A DNA stretch of 61,000 nucleotides from Chrysomallon squamiferum (GCA_012295275.1 CM022679.1:13973342-14034341), one strand, 5' to 3'. Positions 11,610-22,539 are shown, numbered from the stretch's first letter. Notes: generated by a model from the sequence alone, not told the origin. Numbers and translations are program-made.

Positions 11610-11830
11610 ATAAATAATGGGACTCAGGCCAAGCAGATCCTCTGTGTGTTATTTTTCATAGTGGATGAGTTAATTATCTTCCATTAATCCACACTTGTGA
11701 GTGCTCTCTCATAGTTAATCCACTGCCTACAAGATATACAGCACAGCAGACACATCTCCATTTCATAACACATCAATTACAATTTGGATTAAACCAGTTA
11801 TAAATTTTGAGAAAAATACTAAATCAAATG
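11610..11830. promoter_or_regulatory. Candidate conserved non-coding island
   Basis: Unique, mixed-composition sequence. It has GAGTTAATTATCTTCC and ATTAATCCACACTTG (homeodomain-like and bicoid-type TAATCC cores), and a second TTAATCCACTG 50 bp downstream. No ORF. The regulatory role is inferred from motif density and contrast with flanking repeats. Confidence 0.3.
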
Positions 11831-11919
11831 TGATTACTTTATCTGAGATTTTTTTTTTTTTTTTACTCTTTGATCTTGTTCAGTAAAGATTTGTGTAAAA
11901 TGATTTGTAGACAGTTAAT

Positions 11920-12358
11920 ATAACAGGTATGACATTAGATTTACATAAAATAATAAGAAAATTAATGTAACAGTGTGATGTCAGATTTGTGTAAAATAAT
12001 CAACAGTTCATGTAACAGCAAGACATCAGATTTGTGTAAAATAATCAACAGTTAATGTAACAGTATGACATCAGATTTGTGTAAAATAATCAACAGTTAA
12101 TGTAACAGTATGACATCAGATGTAAAATAATCAACAGTTAATAAAATAATCAACAGTTAATGTAACAGTTAATGTAACAGCATGACATCAGATTTGTGTA
12201 AAATAATCAACAGTTAATGTAACAGCATGACATCAGATTTGTGTAAAATAATCAACAGTTAATGTAACAGTATGACATCAGATTTGTGTAAAATAATCAA
12301 CAGTTAATGTAATAGCATGACATCAGATTTGTGTAAAATAATCAACAGTTAATGGAAC
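11920..12358. repeat. 45-bp minisatellite, ~9 copies
   Basis: The unit is CATCAGATTTGTGTAAAATA followed by ATCAACAGTTAATGTAACAG and TATGA. The period is exactly 45 bp between clean copies (12069 to 12114). Near 12120-12175 units are truncated to an ATCAACAGTTAATnAAATA sub-motif. The first copy near 11925 is the most diverged. Confidence 0.95.
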
Positions 12359-12839
12359 TGTGGTCAAAGTGGTCAAGGGTTAAGAATTATTGGATTCCTT
12401 TTATAAAAGATGAAAGTATGTGGAGAAGAACAGTTACATCTTGAAAAAAACAACTGATTTATATATGAATTTATGATAAAATCACAGTGACCACTAGGTA
12501 AATGTCTGCTAATGATTGCTGCAAATGGCTGTCTGGATATTTCAATAAAAAAAATAACTGTGGTAAATGTATGGGAGACCTATGAATGGAAATAAATATA
12601 TATATATTAATAGACAATAAGAATAAAATTGATGTATGATGAAATAGGTCATAAACAACATAAAAACAGTGGAAATGCGTTTTCATCATGTGTAAGCATG
12701 CATAACACATTTCACTTAAGGATAGGTGATTTTTTTCTATAATCATAAATTTAACACCATAAAAAAGATATAATTGTTGACTAAATGTGTTTTTGAGAGT
12801 TTCATTAAATAAAACATATATTTATTCTTTTTCCTTTCT
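12359..12839. other. Non-coding stretch with no recognised element
   Basis: AT-rich unique-looking sequence with a short TA run near 12596-12607. An antisense frame of 91 codons (12471-12746) has no recognisable domain and a composition expected of AT-rich DNA. Confidence 0.55.
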
Positions 12840-13148
12840 GTTAAAGAAGTTGACAAACTGTCAATTGTAACACATCCACGTGTAGCCTCTGGTCATTCCT
12901 GGGGTCAAACTGTGGACATCCGAAACCTTTGTGTGATGCACATGGGAAACTGCTGGACCAGACAAAGGGTGAGGAACTGGAAGCAGGCAGTGGGGAGGAT
13001 AAAGAGGGGTGTCATTGTTTAGTCTGTATTGTGTAGAACCAGGTGACTCCGTTGTCACCTGGAAAACGGTTACAGACGTTTTTACTGTCAGGAGCATAGG
13101 TTAGAAGCAACAACTGACAGGAAGTGAGGGGAAGGTCAAGGTCATGCA
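12840..13148. promoter_or_regulatory. Candidate regulatory island with paired E-box palindrome
   Basis: About 300 bp of higher GC and complexity. A perfect 9-bp inverted repeat, CCAGGTGAC (13039-13047) and GTCACCTGG (13054-13062), has a 6-nt spacer. Each arm holds a CAGGTG/CACCTG E-box of the kind bound by Snail/ZEB-type zinc fingers. Further on are CTGACAGGAAG (Meis-like TGACAG plus Ets-like GGAAG) and a direct repeat AGGTCAAGGTCA (13133-13144), which includes TCAAGGTCA, the monomeric nuclear-receptor half-site of the NR5A/ERR type. Two antisense frames cross it but neither looks like a protein. Function is inferred. Confidence 0.4.
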
Positions 13149-13802
13149 TATTTTTTTTTTTTTTTTTTTTTTTTTTAATTGCTTTATTTGAAAAGAAAAG
13201 AAAGAAAATAAAGAAAGTTGTAATAAAATGAAAAAAGAATCTCAAGGGAATTTAAAAAAAATAACTTGTTAATGTTGCTACTAAATACAACTCTGTTGTC
13301 TGCTGAAAAAAAAAAAGTTGATTACTTAAATATGTAGAAAAAATGTAATTAGAAGATTAAGCCAGTGTTTCTGTTTGTTTTATCATTTTCCCTTTTTTTT
13401 TCTTCTTCTTCTTCCTCTTCTTCATTTTTTTTTTAATTAATTTTTTTTGTTGTTGTCATTTGTTTGTTTTAAAAGCATATTATTTAATTAATTTATTTCA
13501 TATTAAAAAGAAATTTCTCAGTCAGAAAGAAATATTGTATTTAAATTCATTGTTATCTTTTTTTTTTCATTAATTTGTCATAACATTAACTCTTATACTC
13601 CAGCTTAAAATAATGAATGTTCTTTTAAATGTTCACTGGTGTTGGGTATCAAACATAATAATATTTGCTGATTTTTTATAAACAAAAAAATTGTATTGTT
13701 TTTATAAGGATGATATCATTATTTTCAAAAACAACAATAACAAAATCACACATTATAAAATACAAATCAGCAACAGGGTTTCCTTTCCATCAGTTTGTTG
13801 CT
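13149..13802. other. T/A-rich non-coding stretch
   Basis: Poly-T near 13150-13176, pyrimidine-rich CTTCTTC near 13400-13425 and assorted AT-rich sequence. Nothing else is recognised. Confidence 0.6.
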
Positions 13803-13887
13803 TAAGTAAATAAAATTAAAATAAAATAAAATAAAATAAAAGAAAAGAAAAGAAAAGAAAAGAAAAGAAAAGAAAAGAAAAGAAAAG

Positions 13888-13921
<34 letters not shown>

Positions 13922-13922
13922 A
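13803..13922. repeat. Segmented pentanucleotide repeat: AAAAT, AAAAG, AAAAC
   Basis: A 120-bp pentanucleotide tract. The variable fifth base switches in blocks: AAAAT units first, then about 11 AAAAG units, then about 5 AAAAC units. The blocks are homogeneous, suggesting local expansion of point variants. Confidence 0.93.
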
Positions 13923-14220
13923 TAATAAACAGTATATTCAGTTCTTTCAGATAACATTTTTTTTAAAAGTAAGTTCAAATATGCCTGTCATAGGCCTAAA
14001 TACTGACTTCACCAGAGAAATGTATCAAAAACAGATTTACTTTTTTTTTTTGTATTATCATCATTAATGCTATCATCATCATTATTATCATGATCATTGT
14101 GATCATAGTATCATTTCATCACCGTGATCATATCATAATCATCACCACCATTATTATCATTACAACATTTCAGATTTCATCATCATCATCATGTTATTAT
14201 CATTAACATTATTGCTGTAA
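13923..14220. repeat. AT-rich flank and (ATC)n microsatellite
   Basis: From about 14050 to 14215 the sequence is ATC/ATT trinucleotide repeat with TGATCATG variants. The preceding 120 bp shows no recognised feature. Confidence 0.85.
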
Positions 14221-14770
14221 TTTAATGAGCTACAGTGGCACCTTGATCCCAGAACGTTCTGCTGTTTTACCCCCCCCACCCTACGAAAAACCCCGCCCCC
14301 ACCACCTTTCATTCAAGATGAAAGAATCTCGTTCACAAACCGCACATTCATGTTGTCAGGTGTATGTATGTATATCTGTTATCACATCTTGTTCTCAGAT
14401 ATTTAACAGTCCTTTTTTTTTTTTTTTTTTTTTTCCCCCATGCTGTGACCTAGGCTCACTAGTGATTGAGGTGGTGTTGGATAAACAGTATGTAGATTAA
14501 AGACACAGTCCTCCTTCGAATCAATATACTCTTCTCTCTCTGTCTTTATGAGCTCTTAGCTTCTCCCAGTTGTTTGGTCTCTCAGTGGTGCAGGTTAAAT
14601 ATTTGTGTTATTTGAATAAAATCCACAAATGTAAACCTTAATCGGTTCTGATTTTTGATGGCTGTCACCATTGTGCTGTTGTTGAAGTACGAATGTTTAC
14701 TACAGAGATTGGTTTAAGAATAATTTAATTTGTTTGTGCAAGTAATGGCAGGTGTAAGTTGGTTTTATAA
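14221..14770. other. Mixed-complexity non-coding stretch
   Basis: Includes a C-rich patch near 14268-14300 and a poly-T tract near 14412-14434. A 91-codon + frame (14225-14500) runs through both homopolymers and is not credible as a protein. Sequence around 14500-14720 is unique-looking without recognised motifs. Confidence 0.5.
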
Positions 14771-15200
14771 AAAAAAAAGTATACAGAATTTGTGTTACGA
14801 AAGACTGTTGTTGTTTTTGTGTTATTAAAAAGTGTGTAGAATTTGTATTGAAAAACGGGTTGATTTTGATTAAGTTGTTAAATTTTCTTTTTTAATTTTT
14901 TACTAAAAAATGGATTTTTAGTTAAGTATTTAAATTTTGTTTTTTTAGAAAGAGTGTTGATTTACAAAGTATTTTTAATTTCTATTGAAAAAGAGTGTTG
15001 ATACTGTATTGAAAAAATGTTGATTTTCTTAAGTATTTGTATTGGAAAAGCATTGATGTTATAAAATATTTAGACTGCAAATTAAAGAATGTTTGTTTTG
15101 TGAGCATATTTGTGCTTGAATTAAAGATTTTTAAAAAAGTGTTGACTTTAAAGAATATTTAAAATTTGCATTGCAAATCAACATATTGTCACTTGAATAG
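14770..15200. repeat. Degenerate ~40-60 bp repeat (AAAAAGTGTTGATTT)
   Basis: Words of the type GAAAAAGTGTTGATTT followed by AAGTATTTAAATTTTG recur near 14825, 14950, 14985, 15010, 15045 and 15135. The spacing is irregular, consistent with an old and decayed minisatellite. Confidence 0.55.
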
Positions 15201-15409
15201 TGAAACTGAAAACAGTATTTAGACAGTAAAAAATAGCTGATTTACTGACATGTTTGCACTCCATACAGAACTTGTGTTGACTTATTTAAATAAATTCATA
15301 CCTCTCTGACACTTGAACAAATGTCATTTTAATAAAAAAAATAAAAAAAATTAATAAAGAAAAACAAACATTCTTTCTTTTATTGCAAATTTATAGAAAT
15401 AAATAAAAA

Positions 15410-15650
15410 TAAAGAATAGTAACATACATACTTTCTTGACAGATTAAAAGTAAAGTATAATTAAAATACATTTGTACATTTGAGGCAAATTAAAAAGAAA
15501 TAGTAGACTTCAATTATAACATTCATACTTTTCAGTTTAATTAAAAATAATGGTAGATTATAATAAAACATTCATACTTTTGAGGCAAGTTAAAAATAAT
15601 AGTAGACTATAATTAATACATTCATACTTTTGAGGCACATTAAACATTTA
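15410..15650. repeat. ~55-bp minisatellite, about 4 copies
   Basis: The unit includes AATAGTAGACTATAATTAAT, ACATTCATACTTTTGAGGCA and a linker AnnTTAAAAA. It recurs near 15415, 15485, 15540, 15595 and partially at 15640. The last two units are the most alike. Confidence 0.8.
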
Positions 15651-16335
15651 AAAATTCCTTTCATTCATCATCATCTTCTTCTTTTTTTCATATAATTTTT
15701 TGTTAAAAACGTTAAACCTTACACAAATACTGAATATATAACTGAATGAAAAATTAAATTTTGTTTGAAGCCAGATGTTTCTGACACTTAGATGAGCGAG
15801 AGAATAAAGCATGACAAGCAGTTTTATAATTTACTCTCTTGGTTCAGAAGCTACAAACAGACAACAACAACAAAAAAATATATACCTGTCTCTAAGGTAA
15901 GATAAAAAAGTCCCAACATATATTGATCAGTACAGATACACCATCAACTTTCCTGAAACTTTTGTTTCCAAAGCCTTTCTAGATTATTATTTAGTGGTTT
16001 TTTCCCAGACACAAAAACTAGTCACTTAATAATAATTCAACAGTCTACCTCTAAGCAACTAAGTATATTACACTTTCTATAAGTATAATGCATTGCTAGA
16101 ACTTAAATTGACAATTGAATGTAAATTAAATTATATAAAATCAAGGTATGTGTTTGTTTGAAAATTAAATGAAATATTTTAGTATAAAATTGTAGTATAC
16201 ATCTGCATTGACAGAATCAGATTAGTAATTAACAAACAGAAATCAATGAATTACAGATATCTAAATTTATCCAAACTAAAAGAAATTATGGATTATCAGT
16301 TTCTTGAAAGTTAATCATGTACCTGTATTGTTTCA
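15651..16335. other. AT-rich non-coding stretch
   Basis: Unique-looking AT-rich sequence. No gene, SINE or tandem repeat is recognised. Confidence 0.6.
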
Positions 16336-16338
16336 GTT

Positions 16339-16356
16339 AGATACACACACATCTCA

Positions 16357-16393
<37 letters not shown>

Positions 16394-18430
16394 CCCAACA
16401 CACTCACCCACACCCACATTGACACCCACACACACTTGGACACACATGCACACACATACACACATACATCCTCCCTTGTACACACACATTCCACACCATA
16501 CACCCTTTGTACACACATTCAGACACACATACATCCTCTCCCTTGTACACACCCAAACACATACATCCTCCCCTGTACACACATTCAGACACACACACAC
16601 TCCTCCCCTTTGTACACACAGACACAAACACACCCACACACACATCCCTTTGTACACACATTGACACATACATCCTCCCTCCCTTGGACACACTGGACAC
16701 ACATGCATCCTCCCCTGTACACTCAGGACACACACACACCCTCCCCTTGTACACACACTCATACACACGCACATCCTCCCCTGTATATACACACATCCTC
16801 CCCTTGTACACCATTTGTACACCCTCCCCCTTGGACACACACTCATACACACATACATCCTCCCTTTGTACACATTCAGACACACACATCCTCCCCTGTA
16901 TATACACACACCTCCCCCTTTGTACACACATTCAGACACACACACATCCTCCCTTTGTGTACACACATTCATACACACGCACATCCTCCCCTGTATATAC
17001 ACACACCTCCCCCACACCCACATTCAGACACACATCCTCCCCTTGTACACACACATTCACACACACATACATCCTCCCCTTGTACACACATTCAGACACA
17101 CGCACATCCTCCCCTGTATATACACACACCCTCCCCCTTGTACACACATTCAGACACACACACCCTCCCCCTTGTACACACACTCATACACACATACATC
17201 CTCCCCTTTGTACACACATTCAGACACACACATCCCCCTGTATATACACACACCCTCCCCCTTGTACACACATTCAGACACACACCCCTCCCCCTTGTAC
17301 ACACATTCAGACACAGACATCCTCCCCCTGTATATACACACATTCAGACACCCCCTTGTACACACATTCAGACATCCTCTGCCACACACATTCTTCCCCC
17401 TTGTACACACATTCAGACACATGCACATCCTCCCCTGTATATACACACACACCCTCCCCTTTGTACACACATTCAGACACATGCACATCCTCCCCCTGTA
17501 TATACACACACACCCTCCCCCTTGTACACACATTCAGACACGCACACATCCTCCCCTGTACACACTTTCAGACAGACATACATCCTCCCCTGTACACACA
17601 TTTAGACACACACCCTCCCCCTGTGCACACATTCAGACACACATACATCCTCCCCTTGAACACACATTCAGACACATGCACATCCTCCCCCTGTACACAC
17701 ATTCACACACACACACATCCCCCCTTGTACACACATTCAGACACACACACATCCTCCCCCTGTACACACATTCAGACACACACACATCCTCCCCTTGTAC
17801 ACACATTCAGACACACATACATCCTCCCCTGTACACACATTCAGACACACACACATCCTCCCCTGTACACACATTCAGACACACAGACATCCTCCCCTGT
17901 ACAAACACACATCCTCCTCCCTGTGCACACACAGACACACACATCCTCCCCCCTGTACACACATCCTCCCCTTTGTACACACAAACACACACACATACAT
18001 CCTCCCCTGTACACACACAGACACACACACATCCTCCCCCTGTATACACAGACACACACACATTCTCCCCCTGTACACACACTCAAGACACACATACATC
18101 CTCCCCCCATTCTCCCCTGTATACACAGACACACACACATTCTCCCCCTGCATACACAGACACACACACATCCTCCCCTGTATACACACACACACACACA
18201 CATCCTCCCCTGTATACACAGACACACACACACATTCTCCCCCTGTATACACACATACACACATCCCCTGTATACATACTCAGACACATACACACACGCA
18301 TACCCCCCCCCTTGTACACACATTCAGACACAGACACACATTTTCTCACACATATATCCTTCCCCTGTATACTGACACAGACACACACACAGACACACAC
18401 ACACACACTCCTTTCATGCACACACATGTA
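16339..18430. repeat. 2.1-kb CA-rich compound minisatellite
   Basis: An array of variants of ACATCCTCCCCTGTACACAC followed by ATTCAGACACACACAC, with units of about 30-40 bp. Some units insert a TATATACACAC segment, and others extend by pure CA. The + strand is pyrimidine-plus-A and lacks TAA/TAG/TGA in several frames at once, giving overlapping open frames of 433, 622 and 545 codons, with others antisense. All are His/Thr/Pro/Ser or Cys/Val/Gly repeats. Simultaneous openness in several frames shows this is a composition effect rather than selection on a protein. Confidence 0.93.
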
Positions 18431-18479
18431 CAAACACATAATTGCATTATAAATTAGATACACATAATATTTCTACAAA

Positions 18480-18800
18480 ATAGCCACAAGCACAAAAGTG
18501 CCCTAACATGTTCCACATAAAAGAAATTGAATCTGCAAGTCAGAGTTGTGACTTTTCCTTACAGGAGCTGCTTAAACAAACAAAAAAATCATCCTGCGGC
18601 ATCTAGCAATTAAATGTTTCTTTTCATTTTCATCACAACCTCACACAGTTTTTGTGAACAAACATGCCTCTGTGATGCAAATACTTTCAGGGGCTGTAGC
18701 TCTGGCAAGTTTCTTTGCATTAACTTTTATTTTTCACATTCCAACCACTGCTCAGAGGAAGGATGGTTCTGTAGATTAGGGTGAAGATAATCTTATTTAA
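18480..18800. promoter_or_regulatory. Candidate conserved non-coding island with octamer
   Basis: Unique mixed-composition DNA between two CA arrays. It contains a perfect POU octamer ATGCAAAT (18675-18682), a TAGCAATTAAATG homeodomain-like core near 18605, and a GGGGCTGTAGCTCTGG patch. No ORF. A regulatory role is inferred. Confidence 0.33.
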
Positions 18801-18874
18801 ATGAGATATGTTTTGATGAAGATGTATCTGCTCCCAAGGAAAAACATGTATGAGATATGTATAAACCCATGCTC

Positions 18875-18875
18875 A

Positions 18876-18924
<49 letters not shown>

Positions 18925-18990
18925 ACATACACAAGTACTTACATAAACACATATATAAAAATACACACTTACACATACAGTTACAAACAT
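18875..18990. repeat. (CA)n with CATA tail
   Basis: Pure CA run at about 18877-18922 followed by degenerate ACATA/ACTTACA words. Confidence 0.93.
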
Positions 18991-19191
18991 GCATAAAGTT
19001 CAGTTTTACTTGGTGGACCATTTCTTTTTTTTTCCTTCTTCTGTTTTTTTTTTCTTTTTTTTTCTTTTCATATTCCAGCCAAAATACTATTAACATATCA
19101 ATAATTTATACTCTTTTGCTTATTTTTAAAAGATCTCTATCTTAAAAATATATTTAAAAATTGCCTTTAACATTATTAATTAAATAAAAAG

Positions 19192-19236
<45 letters not shown>

Positions 19237-19454
19237 AAATCCTATTAAAATATTTCAAAGTTATCCCTGGTCTGGCTTTATTTGTGTACCCAGCTAAGTG
19301 AAGAGAGACAGTTTCTATGTTTAGAATTACACGAAGCCAGATCACGATTTTGTCACATTTTTGTTTGACTAGCAGCTCAGTCACCGATCTGAAGATAACA
19401 GGGTATTACAAACAAACCAGGTGATGAAAAAGTCTACACAGACCTTGTCACAGA

Positions 19455-19460
<6 letters not shown>
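18991..19460. other. Non-coding stretch with poly-T and a long poly-A
   Basis: Contains T-rich sequence near 19020-19070 and a ~36-nt poly-A tract (about 19195-19232). The sequence after the poly-A (to 19450) is unique-looking. A poly-A of this length could mark a retroposed tail, but no source body is recognisable upstream. Confidence 0.5.
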
Positions 19461-19489
<29 letters not shown>

Positions 19490-19512
19490 TTATTTATTTT
19501 TTTTTTTTTTTA
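19459..19512. repeat. (TA)n-(TTTA)n-poly-T compound tract
   Basis: TA dinucleotides, then TTTA words, then a T tract. Such a low-melting compound run is common in this window. Confidence 0.93.
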
Positions 19513-19689
19513 TCAAATGTCTGACAGTTATTATTAAACCATGTTATGACAGATATTGAACAATTACTTCTTATCACCAAGGTACATTACTGATATGCTT
19601 GATAAGCCAAAACGTTCAAGCATGTTTGTTATGGGTAAAACTGATAACTTGTTTTTGATTTCAGATGAAGTCTAAATGGCTTACTGTTG

Positions 19690-19985
19690 TTAGCAACAAG
19701 AAAAATCCTACAGGCTTAATCTCATCAGTTACCAGCAACACATATTTTTTGTAGTCATTTTCCCACTGCGGGACAGCACTTACCATATACTTTAATAAAC
19801 AAGTCATATGGTGTAGTGATATATCCAAGTAGAATTTATTCTGATGTTTAATATGCATCATTTGTGTGCTTAAACCACTGAGCTGTTTGTCCAGTGAGTC
19901 TGTTAATGAGAACTGATCCTGAAGTCTTCCATGCTTCAGTTTATGTGTTCAAACCATTGAGTTATTGTCCAATACCTTTCAGAAT
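19690..19985 (-). mobile_element. tRNA-derived SINE, degraded, with a possible second head
   Basis: Read on the minus strand, the head ACAGCTCAGTGGTTTAAGCA (box A-like, + coordinates about 19868-19887) precedes a body with TTTATTAAAGTATATGGTAA, GTGCTGTCCCGCAGTGGGAA and, near 19690, GTTGCTAACAACAG. About 60 bp further upstream on the same strand is another box A-like segment, CAATAACTCAATGGTTTGAA (near 19960). It could be the remnant of a second copy or a head duplication. Box B is poorly preserved. Confidence 0.68.
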
Positions 19986-20094
19986 ATGGGTGATTTGATA
20001 GATTTTATTTTTCAATATTTTCTTATTGTTTATGGTTTAATCCATTAATTTAAAAACTTGTAATTGTTTTTAAATTAATACTCATTATTATTAA

Positions 20095-20350
20095 AAAAAA
20101 TATATATATATATATATATTTTTTTTTTTTATTATCGTTACCTTCATCATTATTATAATAACAAAAATAGTTATTGTCATCATCATTCAGTTTTTTCATC
20201 ATTATCATTATAATAATTATTATCTTCACTGTCATGACTATCATCAATGTCAATATTATGATTATCGTCATCAATATCATCATCAAAATCATCATCATCA
20301 TCATGACCATCATCAACATCATCATCATTATTACCGTTACCATTACTATT
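20095..20350. repeat. (TA)n, poly-T and (ATC)n/(ATT)n microsatellites
   Basis: TA run at about 20099-20120, poly-T, then ATC/ATT trinucleotides to 20345. Frames on both strands encode Ile or Met/Asp runs only. Confidence 0.92.
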
Positions 20351-20499
20351 ACACAACTTCATATTTTATTTCTACAAAAAATTTATTTAAAATTAAAAAC
20401 CCATCATACCAAATAATCTATTCACTATTAGTTATGTGGGTTTTTTTGTTGTTTTTTTTGTTGATTTTAACCAATTTTCTTCTTAGCAGTAAACTTGAT

Positions 20500-20860
20500 A
20501 CAGCATTATTCGGTCAGCGAGCGAGTCTTGGCTCTAATGCACAACAGCTTTATTAACTGACAGTAATCAGCCCCGAAAGGGTTAACACTGCCTTGTCTTT
20601 GACGATTGATCTCACCGACACTCTGCTGCTGTTGAAGAAGTCAATTGCTACATAATGTTTATCAACGAGGGTGTCGAGATCACTGCGATGGCATTGTCAA
20701 CGTGCGTATCGCTTTGTTAACACCACTGACTGTCGGCCTCTACACCACTACAAACCGTGGCAGCAACAATCAACAGCTTTAATTACTGCTGCTTTATTGT
20801 AATGGTGACGCACAGCATAAATTTGTTTTTTATTTCAGGTTAGGAATAAAGAGATAATTT
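20500..20860. promoter_or_regulatory. Candidate conserved non-coding island
   Basis: Higher GC and rich in CpG compared with its flanks, with words such as CGGTCAGCGAGCGAGTC, CCCCGAAAGGGTTAACAC, GTGTCGAGATCACTGCG and AACGTGCGTATCGC. It ends in AGCTTTAATTACTGCTGC, a homeodomain-type core. GTTAAC occurs twice (near 20582 and 20717). No open frame of useful length was found. It could be an enhancer or a non-coding exon; function is inferred. Confidence 0.38.
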
Positions 20861-20869
20861 GTATCAGTC

Positions 20870-20874
<5 letters not shown>

Positions 20875-20907
<33 letters not shown>

Positions 20908-20908
20908 G
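20875..20908. repeat. (GT)n microsatellite
   Basis: Pure GT dinucleotide run. Confidence 0.95.
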
Positions 20909-20929
20909 TGTTTGTTTTTATTGAGTCAT

Positions 20930-21570
20930 TAGGGTGGGTGAGGTGACTGTTGTTTTTTTACTGGTTATTTTAAGGGGACGGTTTTTGGATATATTTGTGG
21001 TGATTGGTTTGTTTCTGGTTTATTGGTGACTGTTTCTTTCTGTTTTTTTGTTGTTTTTATTTCTCAGAGGTTTTTTGATTATTGTTAGTTTTCTAATTAA
21101 TTATTTAGTTGATGGCTAAAATCCAGTCATTTTTAGATTGTTTTTTTTTTTTACACATGTCTGGGTGACTATTTGTTTCTTGGTCATTATGATTTTCATT
21201 ATCTATGTGAATGTTTTTGATTGGTATTTTGGGCGACTCTTTTTTCTTTTTTCTTTTTTGTTACTAACTTTCTTTTTTTTTTTTTTATATTAATGACTTT
21301 CTCCTTAGAAAATTGGGAACAATTTCTTTTTTTTCTTATACAGGTGACCATTCCTTTCCATTTATTGTGATGACCAATTCATTTCGGAGGTGACAAATGA
21401 TTTACATTTAAAAACAGTTTCATCATAGATTTTTCTGAGAGACCGTTTTTCCCATTCTAGGTGAACCTGCAAATGACTATTCCTTTAACTATTACTCGGA
21501 TGACTTTTTATCGCTGCAGTTGACATTTCCTTCTTGGTCATTTGGGTGAATGTTTATTTTATTTTATTTT
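20930..21570. repeat. Degenerate T-rich repeat with GGTGACnnTT core
   Basis: The words GGTGACTGTTTnTTT, GGTGACTATTTGTTTCTTGG, GGTGACCATTCCTTTCC, GATGACTTTTTAT and TTGACATTTCCTTCTTGGTC recur at irregular spacing of about 40-90 bp. They often pair with TGGTTATTT or TGGTCATTTGGG. This looks like an ancient, decayed minisatellite. Confidence 0.5.
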
Positions 21571-21599
21571 ATTATTATTCTTTTTTTAATTATTATTCC

Positions 21600-21990
21600 T
21601 TCCTGGTTGTTTGCAGTGCAGTCTGCCCGCCATTTCAGTGGCGGCGGCCTCCACCCCCCCCCCCCGAAGAATGGAGTAAATAAGGTGGTGGGTGAACAGG
21701 AGGTTGTGTTTCCATTTACTTGATTATCTGAAGACAGCTTGTTGCTTAGTGAACCGGTAAACACATCGACAATAGTCGGGTAATGTGGGAGCTGAGCAAA
21801 TAGGGAATCGATATATTTATCACACAAGCCTAGCCTGGGCTCGCCTCTCTCAAGACTGCTGCTGAAATTAGCTATACAAAGTGATAATGACAGATTGATT
21901 TATGAAAGTAATGTGCTCACGAATTGTTTACCAAATTGCATTAATATTTCATCTCGGTTCCGTGTTACCTGGCTGTCTCTGTTTTGTTTC
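21600..21990. promoter_or_regulatory. Candidate regulatory island with Hox/TALE-like sites
   Basis: Unique, relatively GC-rich DNA. A CCGCCATTTCAGTGGCGG inverted repeat lies near 21630 beside a C12-13 run. Further on, TGATAATGACAG (21882-21893) and TGATTTATGA (21897-21906) stand 3 bp apart. TGACAG is a Meis/TGIF-type core, and TGATTTATGA resembles a Pbx-Hox composite. ATACAAAGTG just upstream resembles a Sox/TCF core. An antisense frame (87 codons, 21564-21827) is only a composition artefact as far as I can see. Function is inferred from motifs. Confidence 0.4.
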
Positions 21991-22363
21991 GCGATGCCGA
22001 GAATAGGAACTGTTGTATTGTTGTTGTTGTTGTTGTTGTCATTGTCGTTGTTGTTGTCAGTGACGTTGGTTTGACAAGGGGGGAAAAAAAAAAAATATAT
22101 AAAAAATTTGTCATTATTTCATCACATTGACTGTTTTCTAATCTCCTCATTGTTGTTGTTGCTGCTGTTGTGTTTTTGTGTTGGTTTTTTTTTTTTTTTT
22201 TATTCCTGAACATGACTTCTGACAAAACTCTATCTTGGGTGTTGATATATGCTGCGTCAATGTGTGATGTATTATTAATAAATTAAGCGTCTGAGTTTCC
22301 AAAGCGCATGCACGCTGGTGATCAATCATTTCTAGATTTGTTTAATTTTTAGATTTTTGTTTT

Positions 22364-22397
<34 letters not shown>

Positions 22398-22420
22398 ACA
22401 TTTGGCTGATTGTGTTAAAT
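21991..22420. other. TTG-repeat and homopolymer stretch
   Basis: (GTT)n near 22015-22060 and 22150-22175, poly-A near 22084-22095, poly-T near 22186-22201 and 22368-22396. A short unique patch lies near 22205-22330, with GCGCATGCACGC. Confidence 0.8.
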
Positions 22421-22539
22421 TGTGTTTTCTTTTGTGTGTTTGTCTCACCATCTGTTTTGTCGTCTGTCCGACTTTCTGTTGAATTATTTAACTATCAGCT
22501 AATCGTATTATTGACAAAACAATCAGTCCATCATGTTCA

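Noticed and set aside
16304-18457. Large His/Thr/Pro-rich ORFs (433-622 codons)
   Set aside because: Open simultaneously in several frames and on both strands because of CA/CT-rich repeat composition; no domain or start context.
19195-19232. Poly-A as the tail of a processed pseudogene or LINE
   Set aside because: No recognisable coding or LINE-like sequence upstream and no target-site duplication visible.
21564-21827. 87-codon antisense ORF with a Gly/Trp/Arg/Pro stretch
   Set aside because: The stretch comes from a C12-13 run and a CCGCC inverted repeat; no homology recognised, and the rest is AT-biased.
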